Part shown: positions 21,596-31,896 of the stretch, piece after piece
How the letters are laid out: every line of letters begins with the position of its first letter
Numbering within the stretch: position 1 is the first letter of the stretch
NCBI RefSeq assembly: GCF_001690495.1
Contig: NZ_LZGS01000035.1
Coordinates: 1-64,000 of the forward strand
Origin: Gilliamella sp. App4-10
GTDB lineage: Bacteria > Pseudomonadota > Gammaproteobacteria > Enterobacterales > Orbaceae
Reading direction: 5' to 3'
Length of the DNA stretch: 64,000 nt
Translations under genes and position numbers: made by a program
Notes under the pieces: model-generated
What the model was told of the DNA's origin: nothing
What the model saw: the letters and a program-made list of their open reading frames with translations, nothing else
Databases searched by the model: none

Positions 21596-24500
21596 TTATT
21601 CTTCATCTAACTCGATATTAATACCTAGCGAACGGATCTCTTTTAATAGTACATTAAATGATTCTGGGATCGCAGGCTCCATACGATGATCACCATCTAC
21701 AATATTTTTATACATCTTAGTACGGCCGTTTACGTCATCTGATTTAACGGTTAACATTTCTTGTAAGGTATAAGCTGCACCATATGCTTCAAGTGCCCAT
21801 ACTTCCATCTCACCAAAACGTTGACCACCAAATTGAGCTTTACCACCCAATGGCTGTTGAGTAACCAGACTGTATGAACCAGTAGAGCGGGCATGCATTT
21901 TGTCATCAACTAAATGATTCAATTTAAGCATATACATATAACCTACAGTAACTGGACGTTCAAATTGTTCCCCTGTACGACCATCATACAAAGTAATTTG
22001 ACCAGAAGTTGGTAAATCACCCAGCTCTAGTAAGGCTTTAATTTCTTGCTCTTTGGCACCATCAAACACAGGAGTTGCTAGTGGCATACCATTACGCAAG
22101 TTTTGTGCTAAATTCATGACTTCTTGATCAGTAAATTCTGCTACATTAACTTTTTGTGCAGCGCCTAAACCAAGATCATACGCTTTTTGAATAAACTCAC
22201 GTAATTTAGCTAACTCCTGCTGTTCTTTTAACATCGTATCAATCTTCTGACCAATACCTTTAGCAGCCATACCCAAGTGAGTTTCTAGGATCTGTCCAAT
22301 ATTCATACGAGATGGAACACCTAGTGGATTTAATACGATATCAACAGGACGACCTTTGTCATCATATGGCATATCTTCAATTGGGTTAATTTTAGAGATA
22401 ACCCCTTTGTTACCATGACGACCAGCCATCTTATCACCAGGCTGAATTTGACGTTTAACTGCTAAGTAAACTTTAACAATTTTGAGCACACCGGGTTGTA
22501 AATCATCACCTTGTGTGATCTTCATGCGTTTAGCTTCAAATTTCTTATTAAATTCAGCTTTGATTTCCTCGTGCTGCTCAGCAAGCTGTTCTAATTGAGC
22601 TTGTTTATCTTCATTCGGGATACCGATTGTTAACCATTTTTCACGTGGTAAAGCATCTAATTTATCAGCTTTGATTCCATCCGAAATTAGTACATCACGA
22701 ATACGAGCAAACAATGCAGCTTCTAAGATTTTAAGTTCTTCAGTTAAATCTTTTCTTGCCTGTTTAAGTTGCATCTCTTCGATTTCAAGCGCACGTTTAT
22801 CTTTTTGTACACCATCACGAGTAAACACTTGAACATCAATAACTGTACCTGAAACACCATTTGGTACGCGTAATGAAGTATCTTTAACATCAGATGCTTT
22901 TTCACCAAAAATTGCACGTAGCAATTTTTCTTCTGGCGTTAATTGCGTTTCACCCTTAGGTGTTACTTTACCGACCAGAATATCACCACCTTGAACTTCA
23001 GCACCAATATAAACGATACCTGATTCATCAAGTTTAGATAGTGCAGCTTCGCCCACATTTGGAATATCAGCGGTAATTTCTTCCGCGCCTAACTTGGTAT
23101 CACGAGAAATACAAGATAATTCTTGAATATGAATTGATGTAAAACGGTCATCTTGTACCACTTTTTCAGAAACTAAAATAGAATCCTCAAAGTTATAACC
23201 ATTCCATGGCATGAAAGCCACTCGCATGTTTTGACCCAATGCCAATTCACCTAAGTCAGTTGATGGACCATCGGCAAGCACATCGCCACGCTCAACTTTT
23301 TCGCCTAATTCCACACATGGAATCTGATTAATACAAGTGTTTTGGTTAGAACGGGTATATTTAGTTAAATTATAAATATCAATACCGGTTTCACCTGCAT
23401 ATATTTCATCAGCATTAACATTAACCACAATACGCGATGCATCAACATATTGAACTGTACCACCGCGACGAGCAACAGCTGTTACACCTGAGTCAACTGC
23501 CACTGCACGTTCCATTCCCGTTCCAACAAACGGCTTTTCCGCTTTCAACGTTGGTACTGCCTGACGCTGCATGTTTGCACCCATTAAAGCACGGTTCGCA
23601 TCATCATGTTCAAGGAATGGAATTAATGATGCACCAACCGATACGATTTGCTGGGTTGATACGTCCATATAATGAACTTGTTCTGGACTATATAAGCCTG
23701 ATTCACCATTTAAACGACAAGTTACTAAGTCTTCTTTAAAACGGCCATCTTCATCAAGGTTCGAGTTTGCCTGAGCTATTACAAATTCACTTTCATCAAT
23801 CGCTGATAAATAATTAATTTCGTCAGTTACGATACCATCAATCACTCGTCGGTATGGTGTTTCTAAAAATCCATACTCATTGGTACGAGCATAAACCGCT
23901 AATGAGTTAATTAAACCGATGTTTGGTCCTTCTGGCGTTTCGATTGGACATACACGACCATAATGTGTTGGATGTACGTCACGTACTTCGAACCCTGCTC
24001 GTTCACGTGTTAAACCACCTGGACCTAATGCTGAAATACGACGTTTATGGGTAATTTCAGATAATGGGTTGTTTTGATCCATAAACTGAGATAACTGACT
24101 TGAACCAAAAAATTCACGAATCGCTGCTGAAATTGGTTTAGCATTAATCATATCTTGTGGCATTAATGAATCGAGATCACCTAAAGATAAGCGCTCTTTC
24201 ACTGCTCGCTCAACACGAACTAAACCAATACGGAATTGGTTTTCTGCCATTTCACCAACACTACGAATACGGCGGTTACCTAAATGGTCGATATCGTCGA
24301 CTTCACCATGTCCATTACGAATAGCGATTAATTTCTTCATTACGTCAACGATATCATCTTTCGTTAAAACGCTTTCGCCTTCAATGCTATCACGCCCTAA
24401 AGAACGGTTAAACTTCATACGACCAACAGCAGATAAATCATAACGTTCATCAGAGAAGAATAAATTATCAAATAATGCTTCAGCAGCTTCTTTTGTTGGT

Positions 24501-25624
24501 GGCTCGCCTGGACGCATCATGCGATAAATTTCAACTAACGCGCCTAGTCGGTCGCGAGTTGAATCCACATTTAATGTTTCAGAAATAAATGCACCATGAT
24601 CTAAATCATTAGTGAATAAAGTTTCTATTTGTTTATGTCCTGCTTTGGTTAATTGAAGTAATAGTTCTAATGAGATTGGTGTATTAGCAAAAGCAATAAC
24701 CTCTCCCGTAGCTTCATCAACATAATTTTTAGCAAGAACTTTATTAACGATATATTCAACTGGTACATCAATTTTGCTAACTTTATCTTTTTCTAATTCA
24801 CGAATGTGACGAGCAGTAATACGTCGGCCTTTTTCAGCATACACTTTACCTTTTGATTCAATATCAAACAGTGCTGTTTCACCACGTAAACGCTCTGGGA
24901 CAAGATCCATTTTTAACTTAGATTTGCCAACTTCAAAATTAGTTTTTTCAAAGAAAATAGCTAAGATTTCTTCTGTTTCATAACCTAGTGCACGCAAAAT
25001 AATTGTTGCTGGAAGTTTACGACGACGGTCAATTCGAGCAAAAAGATTATCTTTTGGATCAAATTCAAAATCAAGCCAAGAGCCACGATAAGGAATAATC
25101 CGAGCATTATATAAAACTTTACCTGAAGAATGTGTTTTACCTTTATCACTATCAAAGAATACACCCGGACTACGATGTAATTGTGATACGATTACACGTT
25201 CTGTACCGTTGATCACAAATGTACCATTGTCCGTCATTAAAGGAATCTCGCCCATGTAGACGTCTTGCTCTTTAATATCTTTAACTGTTCCTTCTGGCGC
25301 ATCTTTATCATAAATAACTAAACGTAATTTTACGCGCAACGGTGCTGAGTAAGTGATCCCTCTAATTTGACATTCTTTAACATCAAATACGGGGTCACCC
25401 ATCTTAAAGCTCACGTACTGTAACTCAGCATTACCACTATAACTTTTTATCGGAAATATTGAACGGAATGCAGCTTCTAAGCCATATTGTCCTTCTGGAT
25501 CTTGCTCAATAAATTTCTGGAACGAATCAAGTTGAATAGAAAGAAGATACGGTATATCCAAGACTTGTGGACGCTTACCAAAATTCTTACGAATTCGTTT
25601 TTTCTCGGTATAAGAGTAAACCAT
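21596..25624 (-). CDS. rpoB: RNA polymerase beta subunit
   Basis: Second-largest RNA polymerase subunit. It has 1342 aa, the same length as E. coli RpoB. The rifampicin pocket is visible ([31 protein letters not shown] region, read in pieces) with the usual drug-sensitive residues, e.g. [12 protein letters not shown] and [11 protein letters not shown]. The [13 protein letters not shown] and [20 protein letters not shown] blocks near the active site follow. It is downstream of rplL across an attenuator. Confidence 0.99.
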   Translation of the reverse strand: MVYSYTEKKRIRKNFGKRPQVLDIPYLLSIQLDSFQKFIEQDPEGQYGLEAAFRSIFPIKSYSGNAELQYVSFKMGDPVFDVKECQIRGITYSAPLRVKLRLVIYDKDAPEGTVKDIKEQDVYMGEIPLMTDNGTFVINGTERVIVSQLHRSPGVFFDSDKGKTHSSGKVLYNARIIPYRGSWLDFEFDPKDNLFARIDRRRKLPATIILRALGYETEEILAIFFEKTNFEVGKSKLKMDLVPERLRGETALFDIESKGKVYAEKGRRITARHIRELEKDKVSKIDVPVEYIVNKVLAKNYVDEATGEVIAFANTPISLELLLQLTKAGHKQIETLFTNDLDHGAFISETLNVDSTRDRLGALVEIYRMMRPGEPPTKEAAEALFDNLFFSDERYDLSAVGRMKFNRSLGRDSIEGESVLTKDDIVDVMKKLIAIRNGHGEVDDIDHLGNRRIRSVGEMAENQFRIGLVRVERAVKERLSLGDLDSLMPQDMINAKPISAAIREFFGSSQLSQFMDQNNPLSEITHKRRISALGPGGLTRERAGFEVRDVHPTHYGRVCPIETPEGPNIGLINSLAVYARTNEYGFLETPYRRVIDGIVTDEINYLSAIDESEFVIAQANSNLDEDGRFKEDLVTCRLNGESGLYSPEQVHYMDVSTQQIVSVGASLIPFLEHDDANRALMGANMQRQAVPTLKAEKPFVGTGMERAVAVDSGVTAVARRGGTVQYVDASRIVVNVNADEIYAGETGIDIYNLTKYTRSNQNTCINQIPCVELGEKVERGDVLADGPSTDLGELALGQNMRVAFMPWNGYNFEDSILVSEKVVQDDRFTSIHIQELSCISRDTKLGAEEITADIPNVGEAALSKLDESGIVYIGAEVQGGDILVGKVTPKGETQLTPEEKLLRAIFGEKASDVKDTSLRVPNGVSGTVIDVQVFTRDGVQKDKRALEIEEMQLKQARKDLTEELKILEAALFARIRDVLISDGIKADKLDALPREKWLTIGIPNEDKQAQLEQLAEQHEEIKAEFNKKFEAKRMKITQGDDLQPGVLKIVKVYLAVKRQIQPGDKMAGRHGNKGVISKINPIEDMPYDDKGRPVDIVLNPLGVPSRMNIGQILETHLGMAAKGIGQKIDTMLKEQQELAKLREFIQKAYDLGLGAAQKVNVAEFTDQEVMNLAQNLRNGMPLATPVFDGAKEQEIKALLELGDLPTSGQITLYDGRTGEQFERPVTVGYMYMLKLNHLVDDKMHARSTGSYSLVTQQPLGGKAQFGGQRFGEMEVWALEAYGAAYTLQEMLTVKSDDVNGRTKMYKNIVDGDHRMEPAIPESFNVLLKEIRSLGINIELDEE

Positions 25625-25818
25625 TAGTTCCTCAACTTGCTTATCTGCTATTTTAGCATGATTAAATATTCATCAGGAGTGCTATCGCTAACTGATGGCA
25701 CCTGACACCTCATCGAAAATATCTATAAATATCAATTGATTAGGCTTAATAAATATACTATTTCTTTATTACTTTATTGATAATCTTCAAATAAAATTCT
25801 TTAACTTATTATAGCGCA

Positions 25819-25851
25819 AAATGGCTGGAGGTATAAAACCCCCAGCCATTT
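25819..25851 (-). terminator. attenuator between rplL and rpoB
   Basis: Minus-strand AAATGGCTGG pairs with CCAGCCATTT in a perfect 10-bp stem, 19 nt after the rplL stop. Only a short U run (TTTT, partly in the stem) follows. E. coli has a partial terminator at the same place, which lowers rpoBC relative to rplJL; the weak U-tract fits partial read-through. Confidence 0.75.
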
Positions 25852-25869
25852 ATGGTATTATTGATAAAC

Positions 25870-26238
25870 TTATTTAAGTTCGACAACTGCACCAGATTCT
25901 TCAAGTGCCTTTTTAAGTTCATCTGCATCAGCTTTGCTAATGCCTTCTTTAACTGTTGCTGGAGCTGATTCAACAAGATCTTTCGCTTCTTTTAAGCCTA
26001 AACCTGTTGCACCACGAACTGCTTTAATGACAGCTACTTTGTTAGCACCAACTTCTTTCAAGATTACATCAAATTCAGTTTTTTCTTCTGCTGCTTCAGC
26101 CGGACCAGCTGCTGCAACTGCAACTGCTGCAGCTGCAGAAACGCCAAATTTTTCTTCCATCATTGATACAAGTTCAACAACATCCATAACAGACATTTCA
26201 GCAACTGCATCTAAAATTTGTTCTTTAGTGATAGACAT
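25870..26238 (-). CDS. rplL: 50S ribosomal protein L7/L12
   Basis: Stalk protein of the 50S subunit that recruits translation GTPases. The 122-aa product has the N-terminal dimer domain, the Ala-rich hinge (about 36-55) and the C-terminal domain ending GAVVELK. I take the ATG at 26238 ([12 protein letters not shown]); an open extension of five codons upstream is not homologous. It follows rplJ with about 60 bp between. Confidence 0.98.
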   Translation of the reverse strand: MSITKEQILDAVAEMSVMDVVELVSMMEEKFGVSAAAAVAVAAAGPAEAAEEKTEFDVILKEVGANKVAVIKAVRGATGLGLKEAKDLVESAPATVKEGISKADADELKKALEESGAVVELK

Positions 26239-26297
26239 AATATAGTTTCCCAAATTTACATTTTTTTAATTGATAATATTCATAATCAAACTGACAA

Positions 26298-26795
26298 TTA
26301 AGCAGCTTCTTTTTGATCACGAACCGCCGCAAGAGTACGAACCAGTTTGCCAGCTGCGGCTTCTTTCATGGTTGACATCAAGCGAGCTAATGCTTCTTCA
26401 TAAGTAGGTAATGTTGCTAAGCGATCAATGTTCGCTGCAGTAATCAACTCACCTTCAAAGGCTGCGGCTTTAATCTCAAATTTTTCATTTTCTTTCGCAA
26501 ACGCTTTAAAAATACGCGCAGCGGCACCTGGGTGCTCATTTGAAAATGCAATTAGAGTTGGACCAACAAACGTATCTTTTAAACACTCGTATTGAGTACC
26601 CTCAACAACACGGCGCAATAGCGTATTACGAACAACACGCATATAAACACCCGCTTCACGAGCAGATTTACGTAATGCAGTCATTTTTTCTACAGTTACG
26701 CCACGAGAATCAGCAACAACTGCAGATAGCGCACCTTTGGCGATTTCATTAACTTCAGCAACAATTTCTTGTTTATTTTGAAGATTTAGTGCCAT
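26298..26795 (-). CDS. rplJ: 50S ribosomal protein L10
   Basis: Base of the ribosomal stalk, binds 23S rRNA and L7/L12 dimers; with L12 it also represses its own mRNA. It has 165 aa, the same length as E. coli, matching along its whole length ([15 protein letters not shown] to [10 protein letters not shown]). An AGGAG ribosome site precedes the ATG. A conserved leader lies upstream (26796-27015). Confidence 0.98.
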   Translation of the reverse strand: MALNLQNKQEIVAEVNEIAKGALSAVVADSRGVTVEKMTALRKSAREAGVYMRVVRNTLLRRVVEGTQYECLKDTFVGPTLIAFSNEHPGAAARIFKAFAKENEKFEIKAAAFEGELITAANIDRLATLPTYEEALARLMSTMKEAAAGKLVRTLAAVRDQKEAA

Positions 26796-27015
26796 TGGTA
26801 TTGCTCCTGGATTATACTAGGCAAAGCCTAGACTTAATTTAACTAGTTACAAATGTAGCTAGCACAACCACGATGAGCAGAATCCTTCTATTATATCTTA
26901 TCAGGTTCTGTCACCGTCTACGTAGGGAAATTAAGTAGTTAAACATCAACCACACCTACGGTCTTGGACGGGGTCTGGTTAAGGCCAGACACCAACCGAT
27001 TTCATTGTTTAACGA
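26796..27015 (-). promoter_or_regulatory. L10 autoregulatory leader of rplJL
   Basis: The 229-bp gap between rplA and rplJ carries, on the minus strand, blocks conserved in the enteric rplJ leader: CCAGACCCCGTCCAAGACCG near 26985-26966 and GACGGTGACAGAACC near 26919-26905. In E. coli the L10-L12 complex binds this leader and blocks rplJ translation. The gap is far longer than others in the operon, consistent with an RNA element. Confidence 0.8.
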
Positions 27016-27024
27016 TAAAAATCA

Positions 27025-27729
27025 TTAAACAGTTGCATTTAATGTTGCTTGATCAATAGCGACACCAGCGCCCATTGTAGTAGAAAGACTCACCTTCTTA
27101 ACAAATACACCTTTAGAAGATGCTGGTTTTGCACGTTTTAACGCAACAAGTAATGCTTCTAAATTTTCTTTAAGCTTATCTGCATCAAAATCAGCTTTAC
27201 CGATAGTTGTATGGATAATACCATTTTTATCATTACGGTAACGAATCTGACCTGCTTTAGCATTTTCTACAGCTTCAGCAACATTAGGGGTAACAGTTCC
27301 ATCTTTAGGGTTTGGCATTAAACCACGCGGTCCTAAAATTTGACCTAATTGACCAACAACACGCATAGCGTCAGGTGATGCAATAACAACATCAAAATCC
27401 ATTTCGCCTTTTTTGATTTGATCAGCAAGATCGTCCATACCTACTAAATCAGCACCCGCTTCTTTAGCTAATTCTGCTTTTGCTCCTTGAGTAAATACAG
27501 CAACGCGCACACTACTGCGTCCAGTACCATGTGGAAGCACAATTGCACCGCGAACATTTTGGTCTGATTTACGCGAATCGATACCTAAATTAACGGCAAC
27601 GTCAACACTTTCTGTGAATTTAGCGGTAGCAAGTTCTTTTAATAAAGCGATAGCTTCATTAATTTCATATTGCTTAGTCGCATTCACTTTTTCGCGGATA
27701 AGTTTAGCTTTCTTAGATAATTTAGCCAT
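27025..27729 (-). CDS. rplA: 50S ribosomal protein L1
   Basis: Forms the L1 stalk at the E site and represses the L11 operon by binding its own leader. The product has 234 aa, as in E. coli, with [33 protein letters not shown] and [11 protein letters not shown] blocks. It begins 3 bp after rplK ends. Confidence 0.99.
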   Translation of the reverse strand: MAKLSKKAKLIREKVNATKQYEINEAIALLKELATAKFTESVDVAVNLGIDSRKSDQNVRGAIVLPHGTGRSSVRVAVFTQGAKAELAKEAGADLVGMDDLADQIKKGEMDFDVVIASPDAMRVVGQLGQILGPRGLMPNPKDGTVTPNVAEAVENAKAGQIRYRNDKNGIIHTTIGKADFDADKLKENLEALLVALKRAKPASSKGVFVKKVSLSTTMGAGVAIDQATLNATV

Positions 27730-27732
27730 TGG

Positions 27733-28161
27733 TTAACCCTCCACTTCCAAACCCATTGAACGAGCTGTTCCTTCAATAGAACGCATCATCGTTTCAATGG
27801 TAGCACCATTCATATCTGCAGCTTTTAATTCAGCGATTTCGCGAATTTGTGCAATCGTCACTTTACCTACCTTTTTCTTGTTAGGTTCGCCAGAACCAGA
27901 CTTGATTTTAGCGGCTTTCTTTAATAAAACTGCAGCCGGAGGCGTTTTAGTTACGAATGTAAATGAACGGTCTGAATAAACTGTAATTACAACAGGAATT
28001 GGTAATCCTTTTTCCATGCTTTCTGTTTTTGCATTAAACGCTTTACAGAATTCCATGATATTAACACCGTGTTGACCAAGAGCTGGACCAACTGGTGGAC
28101 TAGGATTCGCTGCACCAGCTGCAACTTGCAACTTAATGTAAGCTTGTACTTTCTTTGCCAT
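27733..28161 (-). CDS. rplK: 50S ribosomal protein L11
   Basis: Binds the GTPase-associated centre of 23S rRNA and is needed for RelA activation. The product has 142 aa, as in E. coli. It shows the proline-rich N-terminus ([22 protein letters not shown]) and the rRNA-binding C-terminal domain ending RSMGLEVEG. It starts the rplKAJL-rpoBC cluster. Unlike E. coli, secE-nusG are not upstream; fbaA is. Confidence 0.98.
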   Translation of the reverse strand: MAKKVQAYIKLQVAAGAANPSPPVGPALGQHGVNIMEFCKAFNAKTESMEKGLPIPVVITVYSDRSFTFVTKTPPAAVLLKKAAKIKSGSGEPNKKKVGKVTIAQIREIAELKAADMNGATIETMMRSIEGTARSMGLEVEG

Positions 28162-28249
28162 TTTTAGTTTCCTTTTCTCGGGTGCAAACGCCTCTATTAA
28201 TAATTAATATTAATAAATAGACAGCTCCCCTAAGTTAAATGAGGGCAGG

Positions 28250-28278
28250 ATTATCCGATAATTCAAATAAAAATGCAA
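28250..28278 (-). promoter_or_regulatory. predicted promoter of rplK operon
   Basis: Minus-strand -35 TTGCAT (28278-28273) and -10 GATAAT (28255-28250) have a 17-bp spacer. The leader to the rplK ATG would be about 80 nt, containing the GGCGTTTGCACCCGAG stretch before the ribosome site. The -10 and most of the spacer lie inside a 22-bp inverted-repeat arm. Confidence 0.6.
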
Positions 28279-28302
28279 GATTTATTTGAATTATCGGATA
28301 AT
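28250..28302. repeat. perfect 22-bp inverted repeat overlapping the rplK promoter
   Basis: Arm 28250-28271 (starts ATTATCCGATAATTC) is exactly complementary to 28281-28302, with a 9-nt loop. It could form a cruciform or a long AT-rich hairpin in RNA from fbaA read-through. One arm contains the predicted rplK -10 and spacer. Confidence 0.95.
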
Positions 28303-28303
28303 C

Positions 28304-28329
28304 AAAAGCAAGGTAAACACCTTGCTTTT
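28304..28329 (-). terminator. terminator hairpin of pgk-fbaA
   Basis: A perfect 11-bp stem (AAAAGCAAGGT / ACCTTGCTTTT) with a 4-nt loop lies about 20 bp after the fbaA stop. On the minus strand the stem ends in TTTT. It separates the glycolytic pair from the ribosomal operon. Confidence 0.7.
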
Positions 28330-28348
28330 ACTCTAAATAACTTAAACA

Positions 28349-29428
28349 TTAAAGAACATTAACTGCGTTAAGCTCTTTGAATGCAAGTTCTAAACGAGCA
28401 ACTAAAGAATCTTGTCCTTTGCGTAGCCATACACGAGGATCGTAGTATTTTTTATTTGGAGCATCAACACCTTCTGGATTACCTAATTGGCCTTGTAGAT
28501 AGGCCTCATTTGCTTTGTAGTAATCTAAAACACCCGCCCAGTTAGCCCATTGAGTATCTGTATCAATATTCATTTTGATTACACCATAACTGACTGCTTC
28601 AGCAATTTCTTCTGGCGTTGAACCTGAACCACCGTGGAAAACAAAATTCAATGATTTTGCAGGTAAATTGAACTTTTCTGATACATATTTTTGTGAATTA
28701 TCTAGAATTTTTGGTGTTAATTTTACATTACCTGGTTTATAAACACCATGCACATTACCAAATGATGCAGCAATAGTAAAACGAGGACTGATGGCACTTA
28801 AACGCTCATAAGCATAAGCTACATCTTCTGGTTGAGTATAAAGTGCTGAGCTATCCATATGACTATTATCAACACCATCCTCTTCGCCACCAGTACATCC
28901 CAATTCTAACTCTAAAGTCATTTTCATTGCTGACATACGAGCAAGATATTGACAACAAATATCAATGTTATCTTTTAGTGACTCTTCTGAAAGATCAATC
29001 ATATGAGATGAAAACAATGGTTTACCAGTTTTAGCAAAATGAGTTTCACCAGCATCAAGTAATCCATCTACCCATGGAAGTAATTTTTTAGCACAATGAT
29101 CAGTATGAACAATAACCGGTACACCATATTTTTCTGCTACAAGATGAACATGTTTTGCCCCAGAAATTGCACCTAAAACAGCGCTTTCTTGACCTTCTAA
29201 TTTCAGACCTTTACCTGCAATAAACTGAGCACCACCATTTGAAAATTGAACAATGACTGGTGATCCAACTTTAGCAGCAGTTTCAATAACCGCATTGATT
29301 GTATTTGTATCAACACAATTTACAGCTGGTAATGCAAAGTTATTATCACGAGCAATTTGAAACACTTTTTGAACATCATCACCAGTGACAACACCAGGTT
29401 TAACAACATCAGAAATCTTAGTAACCAT
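28349..29428 (-). CDS. fbaA: fructose-bisphosphate aldolase, class II
   Basis: Zinc-dependent aldolase of glycolysis and gluconeogenesis. The product shows HTDHCAKKLLPW (zinc/catalytic region), ELGCTGGEEDGVDNSH, ASFGNVHGVYKPGN and FHGGSGS motifs. The ATG at 29428 (MVTKISDVVKPG) gives 359 aa, the E. coli length; an upstream extension of 15 codons is open but lacks homology. It is 73 bp downstream of pgk, as in E. coli epd-pgk-fbaA; epd is absent here. Confidence 0.98.
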   Translation of the reverse strand: MVTKISDVVKPGVVTGDDVQKVFQIARDNNFALPAVNCVDTNTINAVIETAAKVGSPVIVQFSNGGAQFIAGKGLKLEGQESAVLGAISGAKHVHLVAEKYGVPVIVHTDHCAKKLLPWVDGLLDAGETHFAKTGKPLFSSHMIDLSEESLKDNIDICCQYLARMSAMKMTLELELGCTGGEEDGVDNSHMDSSALYTQPEDVAYAYERLSAISPRFTIAASFGNVHGVYKPGNVKLTPKILDNSQKYVSEKFNLPAKSLNFVFHGGSGSTPEEIAEAVSYGVIKMNIDTDTQWANWAGVLDYYKANEAYLQGQLGNPEGVDAPNKKYYDPRVWLRKGQDSLVARLELAFKELNAVNVL

Positions 29429-29501
29429 CTTATTACCTATAAATTTATTTATAAAAATTAAAGAATGAGTCATTAACTCATCCTTTTACTAAACTTCAAT
29501 T

Positions 29502-30665
29502 CTACGCTTTTGCTCTATCTTCTAACATCGCAACAGCAGGTAGTTTTTTGCCTTCAACAAATTCAAGGAAAGCTCCGCCACCAGTTGAAATATAAGAGAT
29601 TTTATCTTCAATACCAAATAGATCAATTGCAGCTAATGTATCACCACCACCAGCGATTGAAAAACCTTCGCTATCGGCAATTGCTTTCGCTACAATTTCA
29701 GTGCCACGGCGAAAATTAGGGAACTCAAAAACACCCACAGGACCATTCCATAAAATAGTTTTCGCGTTTTTGATGACATTTGCTAATACTTCTGCTGATT
29801 TATCACCTAAATCAAGAATTTGTTCATTTTCTTTAACATCTTGAACTGATTTTTCAGTAGCTACGGCTGTTTCACTAAATTCAGTTGCAACACGGACATC
29901 GGTTGGAACAGGGATTTCACAGTTAGCCATTAATTTTTTAGCTTCTGGAATTAAATCTACTTCATAAAGCGATTTACCTACATTATAACCTTCAGCAGCA
30001 ATAAAGGTATTAGCAATACCTCCTCCAACAATAATGTGATCAGCAATTTTTGATAGCGAATCAAGTACGGTTAATTTTGTTGATACTTTAGAACCAGCAA
30101 CGATAGCAACCATTGGTCTTGCTGGATTATCTAGCGCTTTACCTAACGCATCAAGCTCAGCTGCTAATAATGGACCAGCGCAAGCAACCGGTGCAAATTT
30201 ACCCGCACCATGAGTCGAAGCTTGTGCTCGGTGAGCAGTACCAAACGCATCCATTACATAAATATCACAAAGAGCAGCATACTTTTTAGATAAAGCTTCA
30301 TCATCTTTACCTTCACCTACATTGAAACGGACGTTTTCTAGTACAACTAATTCGCCTTCTTTTACATCTACGCCATTAAGATAATCTTTTACTAAACGAA
30401 CAGGGAATGACACATGTTCTTTTAAATAATCAACAACAGGTTGTAAAGAGAACTCTGGGTTATACTCTCCTTCTGTTGGACGCCCAATATGAGAGGTAAC
30501 CATTACCTTAGCACCTTTTCTAATTGCCTCTTCAATAGTAGGTAATGACGCTTTAATACGCGCATCGGAAGTGACCTTACCATTTTTAACTGGCACATTA
30601 AGATCTGAGCGAATAAATAAACGTTTCCCTTTTAGATCAAGATCTTGCATTCTAATAATAGACAT
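29502..30665 (-). CDS. pgk: phosphoglycerate kinase
   Basis: Makes ATP from 1,3-bisphosphoglycerate in glycolysis. The 387-aa product matches E. coli in length, with [11 protein letters not shown] at the substrate site, the SHIGRP motif, GSKVSTKL and the nucleotide-site GGGDTLAA near the C-terminus. It is first of the pgk-fbaA pair. A TGTTAGAAT extended -10 lies about 50 bp upstream (30717-30709, minus), a possible promoter. Confidence 0.98.
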   Translation of the reverse strand: MSIIRMQDLDLKGKRLFIRSDLNVPVKNGKVTSDARIKASLPTIEEAIRKGAKVMVTSHIGRPTEGEYNPEFSLQPVVDYLKEHVSFPVRLVKDYLNGVDVKEGELVVLENVRFNVGEGKDDEALSKKYAALCDIYVMDAFGTAHRAQASTHGAGKFAPVACAGPLLAAELDALGKALDNPARPMVAIVAGSKVSTKLTVLDSLSKIADHIIVGGGIANTFIAAEGYNVGKSLYEVDLIPEAKKLMANCEIPVPTDVRVATEFSETAVATEKSVQDVKENEQILDLGDKSAEVLANVIKNAKTILWNGPVGVFEFPNFRRGTEIVAKAIADSEGFSIAGGGDTLAAIDLFGIEDKISYISTGGGAFLEFVEGKKLPAVAMLEDRAKA

Positions 30666-30812
30666 GATACTCCCTCTTATAAAATATAAATATAATAAAA
30701 CTTTTGCTATTCTAACATAAAATTTCTGTTTAGGTTATAGACATTACCGGTCAAATAACAAACACTTATAATGAATATAAAATTTCCTAATCATATTTTT
30801 TATCCAGTGCCA

Positions 30813-30841
30813 TTGACAATAGAAAGAAAATCAGGCATATT
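30813..30841 (+). promoter_or_regulatory. predicted rpsT promoter
   Basis: A perfect -35 TTGACA (30813-30818) lies 17 bp before CATATT (30836-30841), giving a leader of about 42 nt. A second, weaker candidate lies upstream with TATAAT at 30767-30772 and TTACCG 17 bp before it. E. coli rpsT also has two promoters. Confidence 0.6.
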
Positions 30842-30889
30842 TTGCCACCTTATTAATATCTAATTTTTATCTAAACTTGGGAGTTGACT

Positions 30890-31153
30890 TTGGCTAATAT
30901 CAAATCAGCTAAGAAACGTGCGGTTCAATCCGAAAAGCGCCGTAAACATAATGCTAGCAACCGTTCAATGATGCGTACTTATATCAAAAAAGTTTACGCA
31001 GCTGTTGCTGCTGGTGATAAACAAACAGCTGAAGTAGCATTCAAAGACATGCAAGCAGTTGTTGACCGTCAAGCGGCTCGTGGCTTAATTCATAAAAATA
31101 AAGCTGCACGTCATAAAGCGAATTTAATTAAACAAATTAAAGCATTGGCTTAA
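30890..31153 (+). CDS. rpsT: 30S ribosomal protein S20
   Basis: Binds 16S rRNA in the 30S body. The 87-aa basic protein is nearly the same as E. coli S20 ([20 protein letters not shown] onward). The start codon is TTG at 30890, with GGGAG 6 nt before it; another in-frame TTG two codons upstream would overlap that site. E. coli rpsT also starts with UUG, which is linked to S20 autoregulation of translation, so the weak start is probably functional. A strong terminator follows. Confidence 0.97.
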   Translation: MANIKSAKKRAVQSEKRRKHNASNRSMMRTYIKKVYAAVAAGDKQTAEVAFKDMQAVVDRQAARGLIHKNKAARHKANLIKQIKALA

Positions 31154-31193
31154 TGCGATTATTTGTTAACTATCATAGTTAAAGAAAAATGAC

Positions 31194-31219
31194 AAAAAGT
31201 GGTGTAAGCCACTTTTTTT
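31194..31219 (+). terminator. Rho-independent terminator of rpsT
   Basis: AAAAAGTGG / CCACTTTTT form a 9-bp stem with a 6-nt loop, running into seven T residues about 40 bp after the rpsT stop. Confidence 0.85.
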
Positions 31220-31266
31220 ATATACAAGTTATTTTGCAATGTTAATAAAATAGAAGAGAGTCTATT

Positions 31267-31881
31267 GTGGTTCAGCGTGATTATGTTAGAAAAAAGAGCC
31301 AATCAAAAAAAAATAAGTCACGAAACAAGCCTAAGTTAATGATATTTTTGGCTATTATCATCATTATTCTATTTTCTGCTATTCTTTATTTTATTGCCAA
31401 TAATGCTCCCCAAAAAAATATTGAACCTCGAAAAGCAAAAACTCAGACACCCGTGATAACGCTACCAGAACAACCACAAGAACGTTGGACATACCTTAAA
31501 GAATTAGAAACCCCTAATGCAAACTATGGATCAATATCAAGTTCTACTGCTGGTGAACGACAACAAATTCTAGATAGTTTTATTAAGAATGCTCGTACTG
31601 TTGCACCTTCTTTACAAGAAAATACTGCAATACAAAATCAATCTTCAAATGTAACACCAACTATTACAACTAAATGGTTATTACAATGTGGAGCATTTAA
31701 GGATAAATCTAATGCTGACACACTAAAAGCTAAACTTGCAATGACAGGTATTCGCGGTAATATTTCTTCAGGACAATTATATCGAGTTACAGTGGGACCT
31801 TATACAAGTAAACAAGAAGCAAATAAGGTATTAAACTCATTAAATAGTAATGGATTTAATAATTGTATTATTTCTAACTAA
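31267..31881 (+). CDS. ftsN: cell division protein FtsN, short form
   Basis: Late division protein that activates septal peptidoglycan synthesis. The order is as in E. coli FtsN: cytoplasmic tail with QRDYVRKK (FtsA-binding RDYVRR motif), one membrane helix (about 24-44), the essential E segment PEQPQERWTYLKELE (67-81), a linker and a SPOR domain (about 134-204). The SPOR cysteine pair is kept (C141, C200; a disulfide in E. coli). At 204 aa it is much shorter than E. coli (319), mainly in the linker. Start is GTG with a GAAGAGAG stretch upstream. It is followed by yihY-dtd, probably as an operon. Confidence 0.9.
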   Translation: MVQRDYVRKKSQSKKNKSRNKPKLMIFLAIIIIILFSAILYFIANNAPQKNIEPRKAKTQTPVITLPEQPQERWTYLKELETPNANYGSISSSTAGERQQILDSFIKNARTVAPSLQENTAIQNQSSNVTPTITTKWLLQCGAFKDKSNADTLKAKLAMTGIRGNISSGQLYRVTVGPYTSKQEANKVLNSLNSNGFNNCIISN

Positions 31882-31896
31882 AATAGAAAGAAGCTA

